Part shown: piece by piece, positions 7,173 through 15,090 of the stretch | Layout: each line of letters begins with the position of its first letter | How positions within the stretch are numbered: the first letter of the stretch is position 1 | Assembly: GCA_002453165.1 (NCBI GenBank) | Contig: DKGH01000023.1 | Location: 1 to 32,099 of the forward strand | Length of the DNA stretch: 32,099 nt | From: Verrucomicrobia bacterium UBA6775 | Lineage (GTDB): Bacteria > Verrucomicrobiota > Verrucomicrobiia > Limisphaerales > UBA1096 | Direction: 5' to 3' | Notes under the pieces: model-generated | What the model was told of the DNA's origin: nothing | Seen by the model: the letters and a program-made list of their open reading frames with translations, nothing else | Database searches by the model: none | Translations under genes and position numbers: made by a program

Positions 7173-8330
7173 TTACTTGGCTGCGACCTCGGCGTTCTTC
7201 TTCGGCAGCGAATGGATCGCCGTGCCGGTGGCATCACACACCCGCAACTGGAACTGCCACTGCACCGTCCACTCCTCCTTCTGCTCGTTTTGGCAGGCCT
7301 TCACGAGAATAGTGTTGGCACCCTTGCGCAACTGAACCGGTAGCTTGTACTGGTCGATCCGCATGCCGCGATGATACTCATCACGACCAAAAACCAGCTC
7401 ACCGTTCAGCCAGATTTTCCATGCATTCTTGCAGCCCAACCGCAACTCCGCAGGCCGGTCGGAGGCCGATATGAACTCCGTCTGCGCATAGCCGGTGACC
7501 TCCTTCAACGCCCCGTACGGTTCGTTGAAATCCACCATGCCATACTCGTCATCCGTGGAGTATTTCTTCCAGCCAACCTTCCCCTCGAGTCCCGCATACT
7601 CCGCGCCCAACCCGGCGTCCTTCTCCGGGCCGAACACCTCGGCAAACCCGGCGCGCCCCTTGTTGTGGAACGGCCCCACAACCTCCCAGTCGATCAGAAA
7701 ACCAAAGTGGCGAGTCAGGTCAACCTTGCGGCCAAGCTCCCGCAGCTCAGCCGAGATACGCTGAATCTGATCCAGATCCCGGGCCGCATCCAGCGCCTGC
7801 CGGTAAAGCAGCACCGCCCCGGGCTTGTTGTCCGTATTGGCCAAGCCCTCCGCCTGACCGAGCAGGCGCGTCACCGCCTCCCGCCTCAAGTCCACGCTGG
7901 GGTCGCTGAGCAGACCGGGCACCAACCGCTCCGCCGCCTCGGCATCCGCACGGCGAATCAGGTCGAACGCCATCGCCCTTGGCTTGGTATCGTGACTCTT
8001 GTTCAGCAGAAACTCACCCAGTTCAACCAGCGGCAACGAACCACCCTTGGCCAAAGTATTGCCGGCGATCACCTCGACCGCACCCCGGAGATAATTCGAG
8101 GCAAACGGATTGGCCCCGTCCATCGACTCGAGCAACGTGGGAATGGACTCCGGACTGCCCTTGGCCAAGCGCTGCAGTGCCTGCCCCGCAGCCTCGTTGC
8201 CCTGTCCTTCACCGCCGACCGCACGCAGCGTCGCCACCGCTCTGGCAAACTCACCATCCGCCGCTTGGCCAAGCGAGACCCCGCCCAAGCCAAGCGCCAC
8301 CGATGCCATTAAACTAAAAGAGTGCTTCAC
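7173..8330 (-). CDS. Exported helical-repeat protein with C-terminal jelly-roll-like domain
   Basis: I place the start at GTG 8330, which gives a normal signal peptide (MKHSFSLMASVALGLGG...LGQAADGE) and 385 residues. The open frame extends to 8396, but that extension reads as non-signal sequence. The first 200 residues are alpha-helical and HEAT-like (ESIPTLLESMDG, AERLVPGLLSDPSVDLRREAVTRLL). The C-terminal part (GFLIDWEVVGPFHNKGRAGF, LRLGCKNAWKIWLNGELVFGRDEYHRGMRID, LRKGANTILVKACQNE) resembles the jelly-roll modules beside large secreted glycosidases of PVC bacteria. No catalytic motif is recognised. The signal-peptide cleavage region is encoded by a perfect 14-base copy of the dispersed palindrome. 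It is probably co-transcribed with the propeller gene 9 bases downstream. Confidence 0.82.
   Translation of the reverse strand: MKHSFSLMASVALGLGGVSLGQAADGEFARAVATLRAVGGEGQGNEAAGQALQRLAKGSPESIPTLLESMDGANPFASNYLRGAVEVIAGNTLAKGGSLPLVELGEFLLNKSHDTKPRAMAFDLIRRADAEAAERLVPGLLSDPSVDLRREAVTRLLGQAEGLANTDNKPGAVLLYRQALDAARDLDQIQRISAELRELGRKVDLTRHFGFLIDWEVVGPFHNKGRAGFAEVFGPEKDAGLGAEYAGLEGKVGWKKYSTDDEYGMVDFNEPYGALKEVTGYAQTEFISASDRPAELRLGCKNAWKIWLNGELVFGRDEYHRGMRIDQYKLPVQLRKGANTILVKACQNEQKEEWTVQWQFQLRVCDATGTAIHSLPKKNAEVAAK
8160..8171. repeat. Palindrome unit in the helical-repeat gene
   Basis: One exact 12-base unit, read as RLAKG in the minus-strand gene, in the helical region near the N-terminus. Confidence 0.85.
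8262..8275. repeat. Palindrome at a signal-peptide cleavage region
   Basis: CGCTTGGCCAAGCG, a perfect 14-base palindrome encoding SLGQA at the probable signal peptidase site of the minus-strand gene. Confidence 0.92.
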
Positions 8331-8414
8331 GCCGGAAAAAGTAGGCAAACCCACCCACCCGGCCAAGCAAAATGACCCAACACCCCACCCCCACAAAAAT
8401 GAATACTCAACGAA

Positions 8415-8496
8415 ACACAGATTTCACGGCAGCTTCAATTCAGTGATAATCCATGAAATCCGTGTCAGGTTGGAATTGTTTACTATGAAGCTGCCG
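8415..8496 (-). promoter_or_regulatory. Two overlapping inverted repeats between the PPC and helical-repeat genes
   Basis: In the 193-base gap, 8427-8437 (CGGCAGCTTCA) is perfectly complementary to 8486-8496. Separately, 8415-8429 pairs with 8451-8465 at 13 of 15 positions (ACACAGATTTCACGG). The arms interleave and share 8427-8429, so the full stems exclude one another or form a pseudoknot. On the transcribed strand this lies upstream of the start at 8330. It could be an attenuator, a riboregulator or the remains of a dispersed repeat. No strong T-run follows. Confidence 0.45.
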
Positions 8497-8523
8497 AAGA
8501 TTAGACCGAACACCTCTCGCCCG

Positions 8524-10176
8524 TCACTCGATGATGGTGGCGTGGAGTTGTGATCTGAGTACGGTGGGGAATGGGGTCATTAGACGGAATTGTTTCAGCA
8601 GCGATTCGCTGGTTTGTGTGGACACGGCGGTGCTTCCGTTTTCGCCCTTGCCCGTGATCGAAAATGAGTACAGCGTCCCGGGCTTGGCATCTGCCGGTGG
8701 TGTGATTTTAAGTGTGGTTTCCTTTTTGCCTTTCGCAATCGTTGCACCTTCGGTTTTCATTTCGTTCTCGAAACCCTCCAATTGAAGTTGAATTGGGGCA
8801 TCGTACTTGTTTCTGGTGGCGGTGACTTCGACTGAGAATGGTTCATCCGCTTTTGCAGTAAATGCGTGTTCGGCGATGGTGAGCGTAAAGCCAAGCTGCA
8901 CTCGTTCCGCTTCTATTCGATAAACCAGATGTTCCCCTGCCTGCTCGGCCAGTTCGCGGACTTCCAAATAATGAACACCATCCGACTTGGCCTCGGCACT
9001 CACCTCGCCATCAGAGTCGCCGGTAATTTTAGACTCTGCCAATGTTTCCCCTGCGGCATCTGTGACGCGAAGCATGAGGTCGCACGGTGAACCGAGGGTT
9101 CGCGTTGCCCCGGTGAATCTCACCCGGTCGCCCTTGGCCAACTCGACCGCGTACCAATCACGGTCGCCCGTTTTTTCAAACCGGCCATTGATTGCTGACG
9201 GTAAGTTGATCTCGTTCGCTTGGCTTAGCATGTCGTTCGGCTCGGCATCGTAGGCGTTGGGAGCCTCACCAATGGCCAACCGGCGATATGCGCTGCCCAC
9301 TCCATTCGGAAGCTTGAAGTTCAACCAGAACTCAGCACCCACAGGCGTTGCGAGAACGGGGGAAAGCGATTGTTTGGAAATCGGATAGAACGGCTTGAAT
9401 TCTCCTCGCTTGTTCCCCTGCGGAAACACGCCAGAGACAATGGGAAAGTCGCCCACGCGCAGTCGAAAAAAACTGCCGCGCCCTCCGGCGTAGGCCATAT
9501 CGCGCAACCTCAAAAAGTAGCGTCCGGTTTTGTTGAACCGATGCCGAAACTGCAGATCCGGTGCGATACCGGGAGAGTCTCCGAACGACGCAAGCAGCCG
9601 GCCGGAGGCTTCGTACACCCTCACCGCTGGATCAAAGTTGGAGCCAAGCCGATTGGCGATGACCTCGAAACTGATCGCCTCGTTTTTGGATGCCTCGAAC
9701 TCGAACCAGTCGAGCTGTGTGCCGTTGCCGATGCCATCCACCGAGATCGGCCCGGCGACGAACTGCGCCCGCTCCCGCGATTTATTGCCGCTGACCTCCG
9801 CGAGGTTCGGCAGGTCGTCCACCATCAGCAACCGAAACGCCCCAATCCCCTTGGGTGAGGCCAGACGCACGGCGCCGATCTGCACCGGAATATCCAGCGG
9901 CACGATTACATCGAACGCCGCACGGTTCCCCTTGGCCAAGTCGTCCGAAACCGGCACGGTACTGGATGGAAAACTTGTCCAGAGGCTGGCGGCATTGGTC
10001 AGGTTTTTGCCGGTGAAAATCAGGCGCGTGGTTTGCCCGGGCTGCACCGCGAGTGGGCGGACCGTCTCGACACTGGGCGTCTGGCCAACCGCCAGCGCCG
10101 CTTGACCAAGCGCGAAAAAAAGGAGCAGCCTCCCGGCCGCTCCTGTTGAAATTTTCCCTGTACGCTTGATACCCAA
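8524..10176 (-). CDS. Exported PPC-domain protein
   Basis: The 550-residue protein starts at TTG 10176, six bases after the ThuA stop; no ATG lies near the signal peptide. The signal peptide is GRLLLFFALGQAALAVGQ. An Ig-like region follows (VETVRPLAVQPGQTTRLIFTGKNL). There are two pre-peptidase C-terminal (PPC) type units: one near DWFEFEASKNEAISFEV...GRYFLRLRD, the second after AYDAEPNDMLSQANEINLPS (GDRDWYAVELAKGDRVRF...HYLEVRE). A C-terminal Ig-like domain (FTLTIAEHAFTAKADEPFSVEVTATRNKYDAPIQLQLEGF) ends the chain. PPC domains bind calcium or polysaccharide in secreted enzymes; here no catalytic domain is attached, so a binding role outside the cell is likely. A one-mismatch palindrome copy (10099-10112) encodes LGQA in the signal peptide. 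Confidence 0.9.
   Translation of the reverse strand: MGIKRTGKISTGAAGRLLLFFALGQAALAVGQTPSVETVRPLAVQPGQTTRLIFTGKNLTNAASLWTSFPSSTVPVSDDLAKGNRAAFDVIVPLDIPVQIGAVRLASPKGIGAFRLLMVDDLPNLAEVSGNKSRERAQFVAGPISVDGIGNGTQLDWFEFEASKNEAISFEVIANRLGSNFDPAVRVYEASGRLLASFGDSPGIAPDLQFRHRFNKTGRYFLRLRDMAYAGGRGSFFRLRVGDFPIVSGVFPQGNKRGEFKPFYPISKQSLSPVLATPVGAEFWLNFKLPNGVGSAYRRLAIGEAPNAYDAEPNDMLSQANEINLPSAINGRFEKTGDRDWYAVELAKGDRVRFTGATRTLGSPCDLMLRVTDAAGETLAESKITGDSDGEVSAEAKSDGVHYLEVRELAEQAGEHLVYRIEAERVQLGFTLTIAEHAFTAKADEPFSVEVTATRNKYDAPIQLQLEGFENEMKTEGATIAKGKKETTLKITPPADAKPGTLYSFSITGKGENGSTAVSTQTSESLLKQFRLMTPFPTVLRSQLHATIIE
10099..10112. repeat. Degenerate palindrome in the PPC protein signal peptide
   Basis: CGCTTGACCAAGCG differs from the perfect 14-mer at one base. 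It encodes ALGQA in the signal peptide of the minus-strand gene. Confidence 0.75.
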
Positions 10177-10182
10177 GTGAGG

Positions 10183-11106
10183 TTATTTTTTCTTGGCGCC
10201 GGGCGCGGACTTCGGGGCCGGTTTTTTGCCACGCCTACCGTCGAGGTTCGCGTAAAGATCCTCCTTGGTCACCTTGGACGGCACGCCTTCCTTCGGCACC
10301 TTGGCCTTGGATACCCAGAGGATGGCGTTGAGGACGGTCTTGCGGAAGTCGTCGCTGCCCCAGTTCAGGTGGTTGTGTCCGCCGGTGAAGCCAAAGCCAC
10401 GGCCGCCGTCCTCGCGCCGGTACGCCCACGCGACATGCTGCGATTCACCTGCTGCAACCGCCTTGCGGACAGCCGGGTTGCCGCTGTGGGCACCGTCGCC
10501 TCGCTTCATGGTTTCCTTCGGCGGCACGTCGCTGAGGATCGGGATCAGCTTGCCCTTTTTGTCGTCGCGAAACCGCATGTGAAAGTACCACTCATCGTTG
10601 GCCTTGAACGGTTTCACGCCACGGGTGATCGGGTGCTTCGGAAGCTTGTTGAAGTTGGCCACCCAATGCGGGTTGACCGACCAGTGCGTCTCGAAACAGC
10701 CGCCCTGCCAGTCGAGAAATTCCTTGTTGCCCTTGTTCGTCGTCGGCTCAACGGCGTAGTGGATGGTCAGGAATCCAGCGCCGGTTTTCATCAGTTTGCC
10801 GAGCTTCTCAAGGTTGTTGCCCTGAAGTGCCGGGTGGCGACCGCCGCCGTCGGCGTAGATCACCACGGCGTCCGCCCCCTCAAAGATCGACTCGTCGCTT
10901 GGCCAGCCGTTGAGCTGCACCACCGGGGTAACGAGCTTTGAGGCGCCTTCCTTCAGGCACTTGGCCAGCAGTTGGATTCCAGCGTTATGCTCATGTGACA
11001 ACAGGCCGTGGCTCTGTTTGCCGGCGATCATCACCACCTTTTTGGGTGCGGCAACCGCCCCGGAAAACAGCCCGAATGCGCAGGCTATGGCTAACAGGTT
11101 TTTCAT
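10183..11106 (-). CDS. Exported ThuA-domain protein
   Basis: The 307-residue protein starts at ATG 11106. The signal peptide is MKNLLAIACAFGLFSGAVAA. The ThuA-like fold (related to class I glutamine amidotransferases) is shown by KKVVMIAGKQSHG..HEHNAG near the start, ADAVVIYADGGGRHP, GAGFLTIHYAVE, GGCFETHWSVNPHW, HPITRGVKPF, and AWAYRREDGGRGFGFTGGHNHLNWG. ThuA of Sinorhizobium takes part in trehalose use with ThuB, linked to 3-keto-sugar formation, and ThuA-like exported proteins are common in PVC bacteria. The C-terminus is lysine-rich (GKKPAPKSAPGAKKK). It lies 19 bases after the DUF1080 gene and 6 bases before the PPC gene, so the three form one transcription unit. The exact reaction is unknown. 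Confidence 0.92.
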   Translation of the reverse strand: MKNLLAIACAFGLFSGAVAAPKKVVMIAGKQSHGLLSHEHNAGIQLLAKCLKEGASKLVTPVVQLNGWPSDESIFEGADAVVIYADGGGRHPALQGNNLEKLGKLMKTGAGFLTIHYAVEPTTNKGNKEFLDWQGGCFETHWSVNPHWVANFNKLPKHPITRGVKPFKANDEWYFHMRFRDDKKGKLIPILSDVPPKETMKRGDGAHSGNPAVRKAVAAGESQHVAWAYRREDGGRGFGFTGGHNHLNWGSDDFRKTVLNAILWVSKAKVPKEGVPSKVTKEDLYANLDGRRGKKPAPKSAPGAKKK

Positions 11107-11125
11107 GGCTTCAGCCTGCGAATGA

Positions 11126-11878
11126 TTATTTCTTGTCCTTGCCCTTTTTGCCTCCGGCTTTGCGTACGCGCTTGGGCAGCTCCTTGATGCGGACGTTTTT
11201 GAACTGCACGGTCATCGGCGGGCCGGCGTGCAACTGGAACGCAAGCAGGCCGTCGGCGCGGCGGGTCTTCTTGTCTCGGTCGATCACCTGGGTGGTTTTC
11301 ACGCCATTGATGTACTGCGTCAGGTTGAAGCCACGGGCCACGATGCGGTAGCTGTTCCACTGCTCCTTCTTGATTGCCTTGGCCACGTCAGCGTCCTTGG
11401 CGAATTCCTCGACGGCTTTCTTCAGCTTGCCGTCGTCGCCCACGGTCAACGTGGTTTTCTTGCCGCGCAACGACAGGATGCCACGGAATTGTTCGCCATA
11501 GCAGATGCCGGAATAGGTCGGCCCGGAGTCGATGTCGCCCTGGTAACCGCCAATGCGCCACTGGTCAGCGCCGTTCTTGAGCTTGAAACTGCGGTACTGA
11601 ATGCCGCTGTTGCCGCCGACGATCTTGTAGTCGAGACGAAGATCGAAGTCGCCGGTCTTGCCACCGTCCCAAACAATGAAAGTGTTGCCCTTGGTCGGGT
11701 TTTCCTTGGTGGTCTTGCCGGTGATCGCGCCGTCCTGCACGCTCCAGAATTTCGGATCGCCGTTCCAGCCTTTCAACGATTTGCCGTCGAAGATCGACTT
11801 GAATCCCTTCTCAGCGGCGACTGCCTGGCCGGCAAACGCAAATGCCGCAAGGCCCAGTAGTGTAATGAGTTTTTTCAT
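11126..11878 (-). CDS. Exported DUF1080 family protein, putative 3-keto-disaccharide hydrolase
   Basis: The 250-residue protein starts at ATG 11878 and has signal peptide MKKLITLLGLAAFAFAGQAVA. The DUF1080 concanavalin-like fold is shown by FKSIFDGKSLKGWNGDPKFWSV at its start, GDFDLRLDYKIVGGNSGIQYRS, GYQGDIDSGPTYSGICYGE, and YINGVKTTQVIDRD...GLLAFQLHAGPPMTVQFKNVRIKEL at its end. Members have been shown to cleave 3-keto glycosides; many PVC homologues are uncharacterised. The tail is basic (RVRKAGGKKGKDKK). The gene starts a unit with ThuA and the PPC protein, just downstream of the terminator at 11911-11946. The neighbouring epimerase-like gene fits the same pathway. Confidence 0.93.
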   Translation of the reverse strand: MKKLITLLGLAAFAFAGQAVAAEKGFKSIFDGKSLKGWNGDPKFWSVQDGAITGKTTKENPTKGNTFIVWDGGKTGDFDLRLDYKIVGGNSGIQYRSFKLKNGADQWRIGGYQGDIDSGPTYSGICYGEQFRGILSLRGKKTTLTVGDDGKLKKAVEEFAKDADVAKAIKKEQWNSYRIVARGFNLTQYINGVKTTQVIDRDKKTRRADGLLAFQLHAGPPMTVQFKNVRIKELPKRVRKAGGKKGKDKK

Positions 11879-11910
11879 GATCGTGTTAAAAATTCTTTTA
11901 GCTTTTGAGA

Positions 11911-11946
11911 CAAAAAAGGGGAGGAACGTACATGCCGTCCTCCCCT
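11911..11946 (-). terminator. Intrinsic terminator after the epimerase gene
   Basis: On the minus strand, a perfect 9-bp stem (AGGGGAGGA with TCCTCCCCT; arms 11938-11946 and 11917-11925, 12-base loop) is followed by six T residues. It starts 11 bases after the stop at 11957. This is a textbook Rho-independent terminator and separates the epimerase from the DUF1080-ThuA-PPC unit. Confidence 0.88.
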
Positions 11947-11956
11947 CAAGTTCAGT

Positions 11957-12802
11957 TTACTTGAACGCCTTTTTGAGGAACTTCAAGCCCTTGGTGGCGA
12001 TCTCCTCGCGGGTCGGTTCCATCTTGCGCCAGATGGCCGCCGCGCGGGCGATGACCTTCACGTCGGTCGTGAACGATTCGATCACGATGTCGCCCTTGTA
12101 CTTGACGGACTTGAGCGCGGCAACGATCGGCTTCCAGTCGATGTGGTCGTTGCCCGGTGTACCGCGGTCGCTGCCGCAGGCGTGGAAATGCCCGAGGTGC
12201 TTGCCGGCGGCGCGTATCGCCTTGGCCTGATTTTTCTCCTCGATGTTCATGTGGAACGTGTCGAGGTGCAGCTTGAGTGCCGGGCTGCCTACTGCCTTGA
12301 TGAGACGCAGGCCCTTTTCGCATGTGTTCAAAAAGTCGGTCTCGAAGCGGTTCAGCGGCTCGACACAAATCTGCACGCCCTTTTTCTCGGCATAGGCGGC
12401 GAGCACCTTGAGGTTTTTCACTACGAGATCGAACTCCTTCTTTTGATCCTTCGGCTCGACCGCGTCGGCCTTGCCGACGACAGAATAAACCGGGCCGATG
12501 AGCGACGGGCAGCCAAGGTTGACCATGTGGTCGATGAGCGCCTTGCAGTACTTCATCGCCTCGCGCTGGTCCTTGGCCGAGCCGCGAAAGTCGCGCCCCG
12601 GGCCCATGCAGGCGCAGACCGATCCGCAGGCCAGGCCGGCGCGATCGAGCGCCTTTTTGACCTTTACCGAATCGATGTGTTCCGGTGCCTCGATGGGCAG
12701 CTCAACGGTGTCGAACCCCCATTTTTTGAACTTGGAAAAAAGACGGGTACTCTGCGTCGTGAAAGGCGACACAAACAGGAAGGAATTGATGCCAAATCTC
12801 AT
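11957..12802 (-). CDS. Sugar phosphate isomerase/epimerase family TIM barrel
   Basis: The 281-residue protein starts at ATG 12802 (MRFGINSFLFVSPF); a TTG-initiated extension to 12823 adds seven residues and is less likely. It belongs to the AP-endonuclease-2/xylose-isomerase-like TIM barrel group: FDTVELPIE, VCACMGPGRDFRG, YAEKKGVQICVEPLNRFETDFLNT (metal-ligand Glu), LKLHLDTFHMNIEE, LGHFHACGSDRGTPG, and GDIVIESF (last Glu). This pattern is that of D-psicose/D-tagatose 3-epimerase-like enzymes, which need a divalent metal. No signal peptide is seen, so it acts in the cytoplasm. It lies 87 bases after the M24 gene, with a two-unit palindrome in between, and ends in a strong terminator. The substrate is unknown; a keto-sugar is likely. 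Confidence 0.92.
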   Translation of the reverse strand: MRFGINSFLFVSPFTTQSTRLFSKFKKWGFDTVELPIEAPEHIDSVKVKKALDRAGLACGSVCACMGPGRDFRGSAKDQREAMKYCKALIDHMVNLGCPSLIGPVYSVVGKADAVEPKDQKKEFDLVVKNLKVLAAYAEKKGVQICVEPLNRFETDFLNTCEKGLRLIKAVGSPALKLHLDTFHMNIEEKNQAKAIRAAGKHLGHFHACGSDRGTPGNDHIDWKPIVAALKSVKYKGDIVIESFTTDVKVIARAAAIWRKMEPTREEIATKGLKFLKKAFK

Positions 12803-12864
12803 GATAGAATTGCGTGCGGGCAAAACCTACGGAAACCGCGCCGCCGGTTCAATGCCGAAATCCA

Positions 12865-12888
12865 CGCTTGGCCAAGCGCTTGGCCAAG
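12865..12888. repeat. Two-unit nested palindrome after the M24 gene stop
   Basis: 24 bases, two tandem units; 12867-12888 is a perfect 22-base palindrome. It begins one base after the TAA of the minus-strand M24 gene and 63 bases before the epimerase start. Confidence 0.95.
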
Positions 12889-12889
12889 T

Positions 12890-14053
12890 TTAGCGCCAGT
12901 CGAGGTGGTCGGGGAGGCGGTTGAAATTCTCCGGGCCGGCTGCCGTGACGGCCACCATGTCCTCCACACGGACGCCACCAAACTTGGCCGAGTACAGGCC
13001 CGGCTCCACGGTAAAAACTTCGTTTTCCAGAATCTCGCCGCCCCCATCGGAGAGCAAAATCGGCTCATGCACGTCCAGCCCGATGCCGTGGCCGGTGCCG
13101 TGCCGCATCGAGGTAAAATCCTTCGCCGCGCCCTCCGGCGGCAGACCCATGACATAACCACTGCCGGTAATTGATGCCACCGTGACCTGATGCACGGCAT
13201 CGCCAGTAGCGCCCACCCGCAGCGCGACGATGGCGTCGGCCTTGGCCTTCACCACGGCCGCATGCATCTGCACGATTTCAGGCGAAGGCTCACCGTTGAC
13301 TGCCGTGCGCGTGCAGTCGCCCCAGTATCCGGTAGCATTGACGCGCGGGAAAATATCGACGATCACCGGCAGGCAGGTGTGCAACGGGCCGGTTCCGTGA
13401 TGGTGACAATCCGCCACGTGCGGCACCGTCACCACGATTGAGTCGTGGTGGTTCGAGCAATTTTTGCCGATCAAAAAACTGGTGATCCGCTGGCGCATCA
13501 GTTCACTGGTCAACACCGTGTCGCCGTCGCTGAGAATACCTTCCGCGTCGGGAGTAGCCGCGCAAATTGTGCGGCAGGCAAATTCCATCGCCTCCTCAGT
13601 GATCGCCTGTGCCTCGCGCAAGTGTGCCAGTTCCTCCTCCGATTTTGTGCGACGATCCAGAACAGCCAGTTGCGGATCGTATTCCACGTCGATCCCGGCC
13701 TCGCGCAGGTGCGCGGTAAAAATCATCGGCAGCGAGCCGTCGGTCCGGACGCGATCAAAGCCGTTGTGTCGAAGACACTCCGCGCCGGCCTGCGCCAGTG
13801 CTGTATCGCGATCCCCCGACAAGCCGCCTTCCGGTTCGTAGTCTGCCGCGCAGCCGATCTCATCGGCATGGGCCAGTTTTCGGGCGCGATCCATCTCGAT
13901 ATCGCGCACCAACAAAATCGAGCGGGTCCCACCGGATTCCCGCGGTAGACTGATGTAAAACACGGCATCGCCGACCGAGAATTGAATCCGATGCCGAACG
14001 TTCATGTTCGCCGCTGGCACACCGCCCAGAACGAATGCAGATGGAGTGCTCAT
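12890..14053 (-). CDS. M24 family metallopeptidase (Xaa-Pro peptidase-like)
   Basis: The 387-residue protein starts at ATG 14053, which overlaps the stop of the preceding gene as ATGA. This shows translational coupling and rules out the frame extension to 14101. An N-terminal creatinase-like domain (about 1-145) precedes the pita-bread domain. The five metal ligands are visible: VDIFPRVNATGYWGDCTRT (two Asp), HGTGHGIGLDVHEP (His), FTVEPGLY (Glu) and VRVEDMVAV (Glu). Such enzymes release an N-terminal residue before proline; some relatives cleave creatine or dimethylsulfoniopropionate, so the substrate is open. There is no signal peptide, so it is cytoplasmic. It is the fourth gene of the sulfatase cluster. 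A two-unit palindrome begins one base after its stop. Confidence 0.93.
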   Translation of the reverse strand: MSTPSAFVLGGVPAANMNVRHRIQFSVGDAVFYISLPRESGGTRSILLVRDIEMDRARKLAHADEIGCAADYEPEGGLSGDRDTALAQAGAECLRHNGFDRVRTDGSLPMIFTAHLREAGIDVEYDPQLAVLDRRTKSEEELAHLREAQAITEEAMEFACRTICAATPDAEGILSDGDTVLTSELMRQRITSFLIGKNCSNHHDSIVVTVPHVADCHHHGTGPLHTCLPVIVDIFPRVNATGYWGDCTRTAVNGEPSPEIVQMHAAVVKAKADAIVALRVGATGDAVHQVTVASITGSGYVMGLPPEGAAKDFTSMRHGTGHGIGLDVHEPILLSDGGGEILENEVFTVEPGLYSAKFGGVRVEDMVAVTAAGPENFNRLPDHLDWR

Positions 14054-15090
14054 TCGCCCGACTTCGCCTTGGAGTCCTTGTCCAAGTTTTGACGAATCCA
14101 ATTCGCCAGCGTGCTGCTGCCGAACCCGTAGCCACCCGGCAGCTTCCGATAGTCGCGAGTCTGTCGCCTGGGTGGGCTACCCCAGTGAGCGGGGTATTGC
14201 TTGCGCTTGGCCTTGACCGGTGCTTTGTCCGGGGCCTGCTTGATCCCAAGCCGAGCCAACATGAACGCCGACAGTTCGTTACGATCCCTTGCGATCTTCA
14301 GGCTCGCCCCACTCTCCTTTGCCCTGGCCACGAGTTTGTCCACGAACAATTGGCTGTGCACGCCCTTGTCCGGAGTGCCGCCAGTAAACATCATCGGCGG
14401 ATCGGCCTTGTCCATGTTACCGAGCATGTCCAAATCCTTTCGGAGTTCGTTGAATCGTTTCTCCGGCAGTTGCGATTTCCAAAATTTCACAAAGTTCCAG
14501 TAAGGCGTTTTCTCCTCCGGCAAATCGAGAATCTTCGGCCACTGGATCACGTCGTAAGTGGCCTGCACCCAGAAACCGGCCGCCGCCGTCAGCCGGCTCG
14601 ATTCGCGCAAAACTGGATCTTCCGCCTTTGCGTTGGCCAAATCATCGTGCGTGGCCAGCCACAGGCTCGCCCCCGCGCCGGCCGACTCGCCGTATGCACC
14701 GACGCGCTTCGGGTCCAGGTTGTACTTCTTCGCGTTGTGCCGGAGAAACTGCACCGCCCGGGCGCAGTCGCGCATGATGTCCTGAAGCATCGCCGTGTGC
14801 AGCAGCCGATACTCAACGTCGGCATAGGCGATCCCCGATTCATTGAATTTTTCCGCCGTGCGGTTGTGGATCTTTTGCCGGATGTCGCCGCTCAGAAAAC
14901 CACCGCCATGATAGTGCACCACCAGCGGGGCAGGCTCCTTGGTTTTCGGCAGCCAAAGGTGCAGCACCTGCCGCCGTTGCTTGCCGTACGGCACGAGGAT
15001 GTGATCCGCTTTTTTGCCCTCCTGCGCCTGCGCTTGGCCAAGCGCAAACACCACGGCCAAGCCGATGGAAACGATTCGAAGATTCATCAT
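14050..15090 (-). CDS. Exported alpha/beta hydrolase (esterase-like)
   Basis: The 346-residue protein starts at ATG 15090, overlapping the previous stop as TAATG; ATG 15087 is the next codon. The frame extension to 15168 lies inside the upstream gene. The signal peptide is MMNLRIVSIGLAVVFALGQAQAQ. The esterase/lipase fold is shown by the oxyanion motif VVHYHGGGF and the nucleophile elbow GAYGESAGAGASLW. The C-terminal part (PPMMFTGGTPDKGVHSQLFVDKLVARAKESGA) has the late-strand pattern where the acid and histidine should lie, but I cannot assign the final histidine with certainty. The end is basic and proline-rich, with no known domain. The signal-peptide end is encoded by an 18-base perfect palindrome (15029-15046). 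Its place behind a sulfatase suggests removal of ester groups, such as acetyl groups, from a polysaccharide. Confidence 0.88.
   Translation of the reverse strand: MMNLRIVSIGLAVVFALGQAQAQEGKKADHILVPYGKQRRQVLHLWLPKTKEPAPLVVHYHGGGFLSGDIRQKIHNRTAEKFNESGIAYADVEYRLLHTAMLQDIMRDCARAVQFLRHNAKKYNLDPKRVGAYGESAGAGASLWLATHDDLANAKAEDPVLRESSRLTAAAGFWVQATYDVIQWPKILDLPEEKTPYWNFVKFWKSQLPEKRFNELRKDLDMLGNMDKADPPMMFTGGTPDKGVHSQLFVDKLVARAKESGASLKIARDRNELSAFMLARLGIKQAPDKAPVKAKRKQYPAHWGSPPRRQTRDYRKLPGGYGFGSSTLANWIRQNLDKDSKAKSGE
15029..15046. repeat. 18-base palindrome at a signal-peptide end
   Basis: TGCGCTTGGCCAAGCGCA, encoding ALGQAQ at the signal peptide end of the minus-strand alpha/beta hydrolase. The same 18-mer recurs at 29731-29748. 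Confidence 0.93.
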
